A stretch of DNA of 64,000 nucleotides from Allomyces macrogynus ATCC 38327 (taxonomy: Eukaryota > Blastocladiomycota > Blastocladiomycetes > Blastocladiales > Blastocladiaceae). Each line of letters starts with the position of its first letter. Within the stretch, counting starts at the first letter, position 1. The notes beneath the pieces were generated by a model. The model searched no databases. It had not been told where the DNA came from and saw nothing but the letters and a program-made list of their open reading frames with translations. Position numbers and translations under genes: made by a program. Shown piece by piece: positions 21,254 to 32,734 of the stretch. The DNA lies in contig GG745346.1 in assembly GCA_000151295.1 (NCBI GenBank), positions 724,064 through 788,063 on the forward strand. The letters are read 5' to 3'.

Positions 21254-22331
21254 ATGTCGTCGCCCGCGCTCCCGACCGGCAACCCGAGCGAGTTCGTCAA
21301 CAACCCGCTCGGCACCGAGACCGCGCCGACCGTCGCTGCGGGCCAGGCGGCCACATTGACCTGGAACCCGTTGTGGCCGTCCTTCAACGTGGTGCAATAC
21401 GTTGACTTGTGGGTGTGCAACCAGAACGCGTTCCCGTCATCGTGCGCGCCGATTGCCCAGGCCGTGCCCAACAACAAGGGCAACGTCGTCTGGAACGTGC
21501 CAAAGGACCTCGGTTCCAACGACAAGAACGCCAACTGGGCCATTGTCGTTGCGGCCAATGGCGACACCGTCTCCGACTTTATGCGCCGGTCGACGCCCAC
21601 TTTCCCGATCCGCGTCGACCCGGCATCGGGCAGTAGCAAAGACGGGACCAAAGCGTCGCCCGCACCGGCATCGACGACCGTCACGCTCTCGCCGGCACCA
21701 ACGTCAAGTGCGACTGCGGTCGCAACAAAGTCGACCAACCCGTCTGGCACGACCTCGGGTATCGACTCGCCGACGACGGTCGTTGGCGGTCGCGCCGATA
21801 CCGCCTCGGACAACAAGACGTCTGGTTTCCCCTGGTGGGCGGGCCTGCTGATTGCACTTGCCATCCTCGGCATTGCTGCCGTCCTGTTCATCGCACGCCG
21901 CCGCCGGTCACACTCTGTTGACAAGGATCTCGCCATGACCGCACCCACGTCCCCCTACCTCTGCCGCACCTGCTCCACCGTTGATTCCCATGTCGCAGGC
22001 GCCGCCACCGCCACCCCCGCCCACCCCAGCGCCACCGGCGACGCGCGGCGATGCCGTTTCCGGTCGACCCTCGAACGCCGGCACCTCATCCTCGGCACCG
22101 ATGCTCTCGGACGCATCGGCTGCCGCGACCGCAGCCGTCGCGGCCATTGCTGCGGCGCGCGCACGCACGCCCGCGGGCGAGCGCGTGCAGTCGACGGCAG
22201 TCGACCCGGCATCCACGGTCGCGGTGGATATTGCCGTGCCAATGGCCGGGGACGACGACGACGACTCGACCATGTCGTTCCCTCTGCCCGGGTCGGACGG
22301 CGAGGAGAAGAAACTTGTTGTGCTTGTATGA
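21254..22331 (+). CDS. Putative single-pass cell-surface membrane protein
   Basis: From the ATG at 21254 the first 120 residues look like a beta-sandwich ectodomain: PTVAAGQAATLTWNPLWPSF, QYVDLWVCNQNAFPSSC, NVVWNVPKDL and NWAIVV. This resembles the short Ig-like repeats of fungal cell-wall proteins (Kre9/Knh type), an assignment by pattern only. A Ser/Thr/Pro-rich stalk follows, then one membrane helix at about residues 191-214 (WAGLLIALAILGIAAVLFIA) and a stop-transfer RRRR. The likely cytoplasmic tail, Pro-rich and ending in an Asp run and SDGEEKK, is in another frame from about 21990, so a short intron or frameshift lies near 21930-21980. No signal peptide is visible at this start. Confidence 0.55.
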
Positions 22332-23199
22332 TGATTTGGGTCGGCGCCAGTTTTTGTGTCCCTCCCCCCTCGCTCGCCCGATCCCGTGTCACCCACCCCT
22401 TGTTTGCAGTGCCGTTCGGAAAGCCCACTGAGTTTTGGTCTAGACAAAGAGATATTTTTGCTCCATCGTACACTTTTCGGTCCAAGCTCAAATGAGCTTT
22501 GGACCCGATCACATCACGTCTTCCTGAGGCAGCGGCGTCCTCGCGCCGGTCGCTCGTGTTTGTGTGTTGATTTGATCGGTGCGATGCGACTTGATTGGCC
22601 CCCGCGTCCACCCGCCATATCTCTGAGCACCACCGTTGGTTGAGATGGGTGGAGCATCCGCGTCGCTTCGGCTGGTCATTCCAGAACGGCGCCGCGTCGG
22701 GAAACCGTCATCGTTGCGTTCAGCATCCCCACACCGCCGCGTGCACAGGAGCCTGTAAAGCGCTCCTGTAAGCGTGCTCCTGCCTCGCTGGCCCCAAGGT
22801 GGTCGCGCATGGCGATTGCCACGGCGAGTGCCGAGAGTCGTTACTGTGCAGGAGTACTCGATATATGAGCACACACACGCAACACTTGTTCGTGGATCGA
22901 GCCCGTCAATTTGTCGTGCACGAAGCGAAGTTGCCATGCCATGTGTCAGGGAATCTATCGACCTCAGGAGCGGGCTCGCCATTGTGAATCGGTGAAAATG
23001 CGCCGCATTGGCCAACCAGCTTCAGCATGCCCCCCGCCGCTTTGTCGACCTAGCCGGCTGGCCCCATATAAATTTGGGGCCTTGACACGCAGATATTCTC
23101 TCTCACTCTCCAAGTTGCGACTCAATTGTTGGCCACGTCGACACGCACTGCCCGCCCTCGACTGCGGACCGACCACTACTGTTTCGGATCTCCACAACC
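22332..23199. other. Intergenic; promoter of the cysteine-rich gene at 23200
   Basis: A clean TATAAAT at 23067-23073 lies 130 bp before the ATG. Otherwise nothing recognised. Confidence 0.5.
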
Positions 23200-23613
23200 A
23201 TGGCGCGCGCTACGTTTCTGAACCGCGCCCTTCTCGCCGCGCTCGCCGTGCTCGCCGTCATCTCGACCATGCCGTGGCGCGTGCTCGCTTCTCCGGTCAC
23301 TGATGACGTTGGCGTTGGCGTTGCCCGCAGGGTGAACTGTGATGATCAATGGTCAGAGTGCTGGTTCGTCTCGATTCATTTGCACCTGACTCGCCTGCGA
23401 CTTGACGCTCTCAGCACACTTACCATGGCTCCGCATTCCTTTCTGTGTCGAAGGTATGACCGCCATGGAGGACGTCACTGCAGCACGTGCTACATGAAGG
23501 GAAAAAACGCAACTACCCCGTGCAAGATTATCGGCGGTCTTCTGTATTGCGACGAGTGCGATTGCTTGGACCCACGCGGCCCCCCGGGCAAGTGCTACAT
23601 TATCAAGCGCTGA
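23200..23613 (+). CDS. Small secreted cysteine-rich protein, short-linker type
   Basis: Exons 23200-23363 and 23454-23613 with a 90 bp intron in the Trp codon; because the intron length is a multiple of three without stops, the unspliced frame is also open. The leader is hydrophobic (LLAALAVLAVIS) and is followed by ASPVTDD, a variant of the family's SPVPD sequence. The linker is short. The C-terminal module reads ECWYDRHGGRHCSTCYMKGK ... PC ... YCDECDC ... KCYIIKR. The mature part has nine cysteines, one more than an all-paired set would need. It stands alone between housekeeping genes. Function unknown. Confidence 0.75.
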   Translation: MARATFLNRALLAALAVLAVISTMPWRVLASPVTDDVGVGVARRVNCDDQWSECWFVSIHLHLTRLRLDALSTLTMAPHSFLCRRYDRHGGRHCSTCYMKGKNATTPCKIIGGLLYCDECDCLDPRGPPGKCYIIKR

Positions 23614-24225
23614 TGGCGAACCTGTCGGGCTGTTGGCAGTGCAGCGTGCTGTTCATGATTGGTTGGCTGTGCCATCGACGTGCAAGGTCGGCCTGGATTT
23701 GCGGGTATTGGAAACGTGGAGGACATGAATGCATGCAGGTCACATTATGTCTTGTCTGTTGCCGCTTTGTCCGCTTGTCTCCGGAGTCCTTTCAGACTGT
23801 TCTAACAGGTTCTGGAGCCTTGCGCTAAGAATTTGCATCGGCCATGCCTTATGCCTTGGCTCACGCATTCAAGAACGGCGTCCAGAGTATGCTGCGCTCT
23901 GCGCAAATGGTGGCTTGCCTTGCTGACCCAGCGCTGATAGCCGTCGAGGAAAGTGCAGAGGACAAGGCGACCTTCCTGGCAAGCCCTGGGAGCTGTCGCT
24001 GCGCACGTTCGGGACATGGTCGAGATGCATGCCGTGCGTGAGACCATGGAAACTGACAACAGCTCAACACCATAATTGAAGGAGAGCGTGTACGACCGAA
24101 GCGCGTGAGCCAGAGCACCGATTCACACCTGCCTCGTCAAAACACAACATGTATGATCACAGTTATTTCCTCAATATCAGTTTTCACCAGTCCATTTCCC
24201 GGCAGTCGCTCTGGGTCCACTGCGT
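23614..24225. other. Convergent 3' regions
   Basis: No gene recognised between the cysteine-rich gene and IFT139. Confidence 0.5.
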
Positions 24226-27200
24226 TCACGGTCGCAGCATGCCTCGCGCACGAACCAGCACATCACGGTGCATGTGGACGAGCATCGGCGCCCCACCCGC
24301 ATCCACGGCCGTCGCTGAGGGTGCCTTCCCTCCCTCAGCCACGAGTAGCGGGACGGCAATCGCTGGGTCGTCACCGACCTCGACCGCGCCTGCACCGACC
24401 AGATCGAGCACCCGGCGCGCAACGCGAATCGCCTCAGTAGGCCGTCCGGCACGCACTGAGAGTACGGCCAGATGCGCGCCGAGCGCAGCACGCGATCTGC
24501 CCTCAGCGAGCCACGCACGGCGCAGGTGCGCGAGTGCCGTCGCCGGTTGCGTCTGGCGGTCAGCAATCGCCGCGCGCAGAGCCCACGCACACCACGCGCC
24601 GCGGCCGCCGTCGCCCGGGTAAAATTCGAGCGTTGATTTCACGAGCGCCTCCGCCGCGTCGGGTTTGGCCGCGTCGAGGTAGATCTGCGCGAGGACGAGC
24701 CACGCGGTCTCGAGGTGCAGCGCATCCTCCAGCACCCACTCGCGCGCCGCGAGTTTCTTGAGGTACGGTTTGGCCTTGCCGGGCTGCGACATGAGCAACT
24801 GGCCGATGCCGCGTGCGAGTTGCACGGCAGGCAGGTCATCGGGGAGGTTGCTGTTGGTGAGCACGTCAAGCCCGTGCTCAATGTCGGCGCGCTTGCGCGA
24901 GCCGAAATACGTGTAGGCTTCCCAGACCTTGCGCTCGGGCGACGTGGCGGACAGCTCCTACACAAGGAGAGAAGAGTGAGGTCAGTCGAGCGCGTAGCAG
25001 AGGAGACGGTTCCGAGAAAGATTCCAACCTCGAGGACGCGAATGGCTGCAGTGGCCACGGCCGGATCCACTTGCGACCCGAGTGCCGTCACGCCCGGGAA
25101 CACCATGAGCTCGAGCACCTGGTTCGCGGATCGCTCGCGCCAGTACGCGTCGCCGCGGCACTTTTTGAACTCACGGACCGCATCCTTGATGTTGTTCTTG
25201 TTCCTGGATGTCGAATTGTGTCAGCGAAGAGATGTGAATGGCGGAGAGAACGAGCGAAACCGACGCACTTATGGTACAGCCCGAGGCAAAAGTGATACCC
25301 TTCACTTCGCCTGGCACCTTCGCGCAAACCCGTGGGACCCGTGGGACCCGTGGGACCCGTGGGACCCGTGGTCGCAGTTGACGACACCGTCGACGTCGGC
25401 TTGACCTCCTTCTCCTTCTCCGGCAAATCAAGCTCGACGCGTGCCTCATCGATCCTCCCGAGCCGATGCAACAAATCAATCGTCTGCGCGAGCACCGCAT
25501 ACCTGTCGCGATCGGCACGTTTCCCACAGCCCGTCTTCTGCTGCATCTGCGCGAGAATCTGTTTCTGGAACCCGACCGCCTGGTCAAACTGGCGCCGCTG
25601 GATCAGGACCTGCGCCATGAGCCGCGCGCCCTCGCCGTGGTTCGCGTCCACCTTGAGCAGTTCCGCACACAGCGCATGCGCCTTGGCCAGCGCATCAGCC
25701 TTGCCATCGGACGCGGGCGCAGCCGCTTGCACGTAATGCTGCGCAAGCGCTAGGAGCACGGTCGCGTTGGCCGGTTGCAACTCGCGCGCCTGCACGAGCA
25801 GAGCCTCGACCTGCGCGCTCGTGCCGGCGCCCGGCGCAGCACCTCCCTCGCGCACAATCTCGGCCATTTGCAAGCATATCGCCGCCTGGACCGCCGGTTG
25901 CCGCGCGGCCGCCGTACGGGCACGACGCAGCATGTCCATCGCCCTTGCAGCGTTCCTGGTCTGCCGGGACACCTGTGCCAGCACTTCGAGCAGCGGCAAG
26001 TCAGCGGCGGTCGCGGGCGCCGCAGTCGGCGCATCCGCCTTGACCCGCTCAAGGTGCGCGACGGCCGTCGCCTCGGCCTGGTCGAGATGCCCGAGCTTCA
26101 AGTGCAGTGCTGCGAGCGCCACAACCTGGTCGAGAATCGCGTCGGCCGCGCGTGTGCCCGCGGCGAGCGCTGCGTCGACACTGTCCTGCAGGTATTCGAG
26201 CGCGCGTGCGTATTCGTGGTTGCGCACAAGCACCGCCGCGACTTTGCGCGTGAGCTGCGCGGCCATGGCTTCGCGCGCGGGTGCCGATGACGAGGCAGTG
26301 TCCAAGCCGGGGCTGCCGCCTGGGAGGTAGCACAGCGCGGTGGTCAGGGCGTCGATGGCGCGGTCGACGTCGCCGCGCGCCAGGTACGCGTCGGCGAGCG
26401 CGAGTTGCGCGGGGAGGGAGCCGGGTTGCAGGTCGACGAGCGCTGCACAGACGCGGATCGCGGCGCGGTGGTCGTGCCGGACGGTGCGGTGCACGTGGGC
26501 CTGCGCGCGCGTCGAGATCACGGTGAGCGCCGGCTCGGTCGAGGCCGCGTCGCGGAACAGCGTCAGGGCGCGGTCGACGTGTGTGGCCGCGCGTTTCTCG
26601 CCGGCGAGGAGCAAGTGCGCTTCGAGGAGCATCAGTTCGCCCTGGAGTGTCGGGTAAAACGCCACGTCGCGCCGTGCCTGGACCATGTGCCCATCAAGTT
26701 CCTTGGCGTTGGTCGTCGTCAGCAGCGTCTCGACCCAGTACATGAATTGGTCACGCGGAGCCGTCAGTTTTGGGCGCGTGCCGTTGGACACGGGGGCCAG
26801 AGCTTCGCGCGCGCCGTCTAAGTCGCCGCGGATGCGGAGTGCGCGGGTGCGGAGCAGGTGGAACTGGTCGCACTTGCGCACGTCGAGATTCACAGCGAGT
26901 GCCGTGTCGAGTGCGGCCAGCGCGTCGGCAGAGCCCTTGGCGGGATCCCATCTGGGGCGTGCCGTCTTGCCCGTCAGCGACGTGGCGCCCATGAAGAGAC
27001 TCGACGGCAGTTCCGTGAGCAGCGCCGTTTCTCGGAGCCCCGCAACGTCGGGCCACGCGCCCGGGTGCGCCGCGAGTTCGGCCATCAAAAATGCTGCTGG
27101 CGCGTGCTGCGGGAACCGGTCCATCACGCTGCGAATCGTCGTCTTGGCCGATTCGACTTGCCCGCTGAGAAATTGCGCCAGGGCAAGCAACGTGCTCGTC

Positions 27201-29376
27201 TCGGGCGATCCGGGGTACACCTGGGCAATGAACTCGCCGAGCTCGAGCAGCGCAGCTGCCGGAACGTGACCGCTCATGGCTGCGACATCGTCTGGGCCAC
27301 TCGCCGCACCCGCGCCATCGTCGGCCTCGTCCGCGAGAGGGTGGGATGGGCACAAGTCGACGAGATCCCGCGCGACTTGGACGAGCAGCGGCACATTCAG
27401 CGCCGCGAGGTACTGCAGCCCGGCGCCCGCAGCTGCCGCCGCGGCATCAAACGCGCGCTGCACGCAGTCGCGCAAGTGTGCAAACCGCACGGCCGCGTCG
27501 CGGTGCCGGCGCCACTGAATCGCGGCGGCCAGATACGCGGCGAGCGGCGACCTCCCTGCGCTCGAGGATACAGGTTGCACGACTTCGAGCAGTTCGAGGT
27601 CGCGCATCAGATTGGCCTCGCGGTCGCGCGCGCCCGCGTTGCCCGCGGTTTCGTCGAGCTGCAAGACGGCGAGCTCGGCCTCGAGGGCACCCTCGAGCGC
27701 CGGCACGTGGTGCGAATTGGCCGCAGTCGCGCGCTGGAACTGGTCGAGCGCGGCCTTGGGCTTGCCCTGGATGAGCAGCACGCGCGCATACTCGCACAAG
27801 TATGCGACGTTGGTCGGCGCCAAGGAAGTCATGCGTTCGGCCAGCGTCGCGAGGTCATCGAGGACCGTCGTTCCACGGCCGCCACGAACAGCGGTCGTGG
27901 ATGTGCCAGACATGGCAGCAACAGCGGGAGTACCCGGGAGCGGAATCCGCGTCAGGAGATGCACGACGGACGCAATCAGTGCGGCATTTTCGCCCTCTTC
28001 GCGTCGCAGTACGACAAGAAGCTGCGTGAGCCGCTGCGCGCCGCGGTCCGCTTGGCCGTCACGGAGCAGGTCGACGAGTGCCAAGACCACCAGAGCGTCT
28101 ACGGTTGGGATCGGCGATTGAGCCGACCCACCGGCCCCCGACGGCGATGCGCCGGCGAGCGTCAAGATGCGGTGGCATGCGTCGGTAACTGCGTCCCACG
28201 CGCCCGTCGCGAGCGCGCAGTGCATGCCCTCGATCAAGGCCGGCACACACCGCGGTCGCGCGGCCACGAGCGCTGACGCATGAGCGCGCGCCTGTTCCGG
28301 TTGCCGACGGATTTCCTTGGTCACGAGAATGCGACCAATCATGGCGCCGGGGTTCTTCGGGTCGGCCGCGACCACTTCGTCAAACGGCGACTCGTCGGTG
28401 CTGTCGGCCATGGTCGCGTTGCTGGCGGGTGGACCGCGGATCCACTGCGCGCTGCTTGCGCCGAGACCGTCGGCTGACGAGTTTTGGGTCGCAACCGAGT
28501 CCTGGCTCGCGCCTGTGAACGCCTTGGACCCGCTGGTGCGCAAGCCGCGTGGAGATCCGCTTGAGCCGACATTCGACCACGAGTCGGACGGCGCGCTGTC
28601 GTCGTCGCCACTGGGGTTCTCGATGAGCGGTGGGGAATAACGGAATAGCTGTAGCCAACCTTCGGCAAGCGTGACAAGCGTGGCTGCCGAGGCGCCACCG
28701 GGAAAACGTGCGCGCGCGGTGGAGAGCCACTTGTCGGTCTCGTCAGTCGCGGCGTTGACAATACCGAGGAAGACAATGTGCATGAAGTAGGCGATCTCGG
28801 TCAGCGAGGACGACCCTTCAGCCAGGGCCAGTGTCGCTTCCAAGTCTGAAATGGCATCGCGATCTGGGAAAGCGCAGAGGTGGGTCAGACTGTGGGTGAC
28901 AATCGTGTAGCCCAAAGAGTCAGAGTTGCTGCATACTCAGAGGTGTGCATCGAGAATGGGCATAGATCAAAGCTGCTGGGCCGGCGACGGCTAGAGCTGG
29001 GTCGGGCACGAGCGGCGTCAACTCGCGAACAGCCTCGTTGAACTTGCCTGGTAATGACAAAACGTTATAATGGGAATTAGATTGATACTCCCCGCCAGTT
29101 CTTACGTCCTTTCCAATCACCATACCCAGCAGGATGGAGGCGACGGCGCGCCAAAATCCAAGAACTGGAGCATCGACGGGACGAGCGCGCCGGAGAGCCA
29201 CCTCACAACGCTGCCGCGCCGTTTGCCAGTACTTGCGGCGAATCAGGTAGAGGACCTATCGATCATGGTTGCACATGGTGATGGTCGTTGAGCGGGGCCG
29301 AACATTGGTGATTTGCGGTCTTGTGCACGCAAACATCCAATGCTTCACCCACCGTGGCGGTTTCTTCGTGGTCCAT
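24226..29376 (-). CDS. IFT139: Intraflagellar transport protein IFT139 (TTC21B)
   Basis: Six exons: 29353-29376, 29126-29255, 28937-29047, 25269-28863, 25029-25203 and 24226-24957, about 1588 residues, all phases consistent. The N-terminus reads YLIRRKYWQTARQRCE ... PVLGFWRAVASIL ... KFNEAVREL ... ALIYAHS ... NRDAISDLEATL, matching the start of TTC21B. The body is a TPR superhelix. The last exons contain EGYHFCLGLYHK, DAVREFKKCRGD, LQNSNLPDD-like NSNLPDDLPAVQLARGIGQ, and the end MHRDVLVRARGMLRP corresponds to the conserved C-terminus of TTC21B. IFT139 is a subunit of IFT-A, which works in retrograde transport and cargo entry in cilia. It is longer than animal homologues, partly through low-complexity inserts and a GPT repeat. 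The eight-codon first exon (MDHEETAT) is a proposal. Confidence 0.88.
25331..25370. repeat. 9-bp tandem repeat inside IFT139
   Basis: Four copies of CGTGGGACC plus a partial unit; on the coding strand they give a collagen-like GPT repeat between the TPR body and the EGYHFCLGLYHK segment. Copy number is likely to vary. Confidence 0.85.
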
Positions 29377-29788
29377 GCCGGTACTGCTGGTCGTTGGCGT
29401 GAATTGCAGCAAGTTGGGTGTTCTGGTGCTAGTTCGAATTGTCGTTTCCAACAGATTATCCATGTCATTGCTTGAGCCACGTCGAGTCCATTTCCCGGCG
29501 GGTGAGATGCCGGCCAGCCAACGCACGACGCGGTGTTCAACGGCGTCAACAGAGATGGCAGCTCTTCCACGTGTGCAGATCCACCGCACCTGGTGATCTC
29601 ATCGCATTCTCTTGGTGGCCCCGCCCACGAACAAGCCAAGGGATTGCCGAGGTGCTGTTCGCGGCGCTCTGTCGCGCGCTGTCGCCCCCGCGCCCGTCGC
29701 CTGCAACGACCACAACGACGACCGACGCTCTTCTGCACGCAAATCGACCAGCTCAGTCCGTCGCGCATCTTGCTGCAGCTGCTCCGCC

Positions 29789-31377
29789 ATGCCGCGCGCG
29801 CCCAAGTCCAACTCGCCGGCGCGGTCGCGCTCGCGGTCCTCACGCCGCCCCGCTTCCACGACCCAGGAATCCGCCAGCGAACGCACGGGCAGCGACACGC
29901 CCATTTCCGTGACCGACGAGCTCGACGTCGACGGCATCTCCATTTATCGCAGCCCCGTTTTGGTCCTGCGCTACTTCGTTGCCGCGCTCGCTCGCGGCGC
30001 CCGCTCTGCCGCCGACGCAGTCGTGGCGAGACGCAACCTCGTCGCCCTCGGCGTTGTCATCTGCGCTGGACTGTTTGTCGTGGCGCAGATCGATGGGCCG
30101 CACCAGCCGGTACGCTTTTATGCCGAGAGTTGGTGTGTGCTGCGCTGTTTGGAGCCAGGCTGATCACCATCTCGCGATCTTGGCAATGTAGTGGGTCCAA
30201 GCCTGCACGTTTGCGCTTCAGTGGTACGGCTACTGGATCCTGCTCGGCGTCTTGTCGTCGGTCGGTCTCGGCACGGGCCTGCACACTTTTTTGCTCTTCC
30301 TGGGCCCGCACATTGCTCAGGTCACGGCCGCAGCGTATGCCTGTGGTCATGTCGATTTTGACGCCCAGTCTTGGGAACCGTACGCAGTTTCTGGCCTCAT
30401 CTGCGCTCTTGGGCTCCCTCAGCACTTCTCTGACGCAATTCGAGCGCTCCAGGATCAACTGCACGCCCGTCCCGGCTGGTACTGTCCCCGCGATTACCCT
30501 CGCGATCGTTGCGCGCAAGGTCCAGTGGGAAGCGTTTTGCTGGGGTCTCGGGACGGCCATTGGCGAGCTTCCGCCCTACTTTGTTGCTCGCGCTGCCTAC
30601 CTCTCTGGCCGCCGTTCGGCTGAGCTCGCCGACGTGGATGCGTTGCTCGACACGCCCACCAAGACCCAGTCGTGGTCCGACTGGGCCAAGGTCCAGGTCG
30701 CGGCGAGCATGAAGCGGTTTGGGTTCTGGGCCATTCTGGCCTGTGCGTCGGTGCGATCCCGTCATGTTCGCAGCATGCGCTCGGTTTCCTGCCATGCTAA
30801 CTTGTTGCACGACCCATAGATCCCCAACCCGCTGTTCGACCTGGCCGGTATCGTCTGCGGCTCTGTCGGCATCCCGTTCCGCACCTTCTTTGGCGCTACC
30901 ATGATCGGCAAGGCTGTTATCAAGACGTCCATCCAGTCGCTGTTTGTCGCGACCCTCTTCTCGGCCAACGGCCGCGACGCCCTGCTCGGTCTGCTCGGCA
31001 AGATTGCTCCGGCGCTGCACGCGCCCGCCGCGCGATTCCTCGATGCGCAGGTGCGCCGTTACTTGCGGCAGCCGGGTGACACGGCCGGTGGCGAAATGCC
31101 GTCGGAGCCGCAGGGCGCTGCCGCGTTTATTGGTATCGCCTGGAACGGCGTGATTGCACTCATGCTCGGGTTCTTTGCCGTGAGTATTGTCGAGAGTGTG
31201 GCCAAGGGCGAAATGGAGCGCGTGCTTACAGCTGGTGCGCCCGACGGGGAGGTGGTCGGGTCCAAGGTCGCGGCGGCGCGTGCGAATGGGAAGGTGGACA
31301 CGGTGCCGGCGCAAGCAACCAAGGCGACGGGCCGGAGCACGCCGTCGGCGGCTAAGCGGCGGCCACGACGAGATTAG
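29789..31377 (+). CDS. VMP1: Vacuole membrane protein 1 homologue
   Basis: Exons 29789-30109, 30222-30379, 30453-30750 and 30820-31377, 444 residues. Family blocks are clear: WYWILLG-like [75 protein letters not shown] and [16 protein letters not shown]. Several membrane helices surround these blocks, which form the VTT (DedA-like) domain. VMP1 is an ER lipid scramblase needed for autophagosome formation and ER-membrane contacts. The N-terminal 60 residues are Ser/Arg-rich and probably disordered, and the C-terminus is basic. It is divergent from IFT139 with about 410 bp between the starts. Confidence 0.93.
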
Positions 31378-31975
31378 GTGGGCGCGCGAGAGCATTAAAA
31401 AGTGAAATGCATTTTGACATTGCTTCCTTACTTTGTCCTTGGATGACACTCCTCATTTGCCAGGATTGTTCTTAGAAATGGAAGCTGATCACAGACTCTG
31501 ACATGGCCGACATTCGGCGGGTGCTTGATCGTCACATTCAGTCCTGCGTAACATCGGCCAACCATCATGTCTCGGAACGGTTGTGACATTTGGATCCGCC
31601 ATTGCAAGCATCGAAGCCAGCACCGGCCAAGATCGCGATTCGGCTTGGCGTGGTCATGGATCAAATCGCGCATTCAACCGCATCTGCCTCTTCTCCTCGA
31701 ACGCGACTCGAGCCCCCAAACTTCTGTCTCGACCATCACGCTTGGCCAACCAGCAGCCCTCAGGCGCGCGCGACCGCGACGAGCGGCTGTTTAAATTCGG
31801 GTTTCCTATTCGCGTCGACTCTCCCCACGATCTAACAGGGTCCATTCACACCGGATTCTGTTCTGTGCCGATGCTTGCCCTCCCGCACCATGTCACATTT
31901 GATGTCGCGACAACCAAGAACCTGGCATCAACGCAGCCTCGTCAAACACTTCATCTCCTTTTTTCTCCAGCAGCC
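31378..31975. other. Intergenic; promoter of the next gene
   Basis: No gene recognised. An AT-rich TTTAAAT at about 31790 may be a core promoter element. Confidence 0.45.
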
Positions 31976-32542
31976 ATGACGCGTGGCACGGCTCTGCTCC
32001 TCTCGCTTGTTGCCGTGCTCGCCATCCGGGCGGCGGTGTCGGCTCTCGCCGCACACGCGTCGCCTGTCCCTGACGATGACCGCGGCCTTGCTGACAGCAA
32101 CAGCGACGGTCATGGCGACGACGTGAAAGGTAACTCGCGCAGCGTGCGCCATGTGCTGGTCTGTCTCGTCTCCCCTTATTTTCGCGCCTGATGTGGTGCT
32201 AAAGTGCCACATCGAAGATGCTGACCCGAGACTCTTGACGTTCAGGTACTGCATAACTTGAAAGAGCATTGTTCTGACCGCTACGCTAAGTGCGCGACCA
32301 CGTGGTGCAAGACCAAGGACTACCGGAAGTTGTCTGGCCGGCTGTGTTGCAAAGCGTGCCGAAGGGGCCGATTCCCCGCTCGATGCGAGGAGCTCGGTCG
32401 AGCGCTGCAACGCTGCACTTATCCACGGTTTTTTTCTGGTCGTGATCTGGAGTTGTGGCACTCATTTACCGATCTGATCTGGGGTTGGCTTTTTGAAGTT
32501 GGCCAACGAGTAGTTGGAAAATACATTCGAGCGTACACATGA
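31976..32542 (+). CDS. Divergent cysteine-rich secreted protein, possibly decayed
   Basis: The first exon from 31976 has a family leader (MTRGTALLLSLVAVLAIRAA) and ASPVPDDDR followed by an acidic linker. The splice context TGCTG-GT (about 32157) and TTCAG-G (about 32245) is still there. The reading frame crosses it one base out of step: the donor side reads as Val-Leu instead of Cys-Trp, so the intron is phase 0 here. A one-base shortening before the HC block then brings the later motif back in frame: KEHCSDRYAKC, TWC, LCCKACRR. The frame continues to TGA at 32540, longer than in other members. Either compensating indels kept a protein without the CW pair, or it is a pseudogene with an accidental open frame. 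Confidence 0.42.
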
Positions 32543-32734
32543 TTTTCGTGTCCTGCGGCGATGCTGTTTGCTTTGTGCGCGGCGGCCCGGTGAATGGGAT
32601 TCGGATGTTGGGATCAAACGTCGTTCACAGGCTCCCCGAGACGCTCATCACTGCCGTCAAGCATTCCACGATCCATTGAGGTAACCCATGTTCAGTCCGG
32701 CTTCCTTCCCCCAAACCAAGTCTTCTCCACCGCG

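Noticed and set aside
21990..22495. Straight continuation of the membrane-protein frame to 22495
   Set aside because: After the membrane helix this frame becomes Arg/His/Cys-rich, while another frame gives a typical Pro-rich acidic tail ending at 22331.
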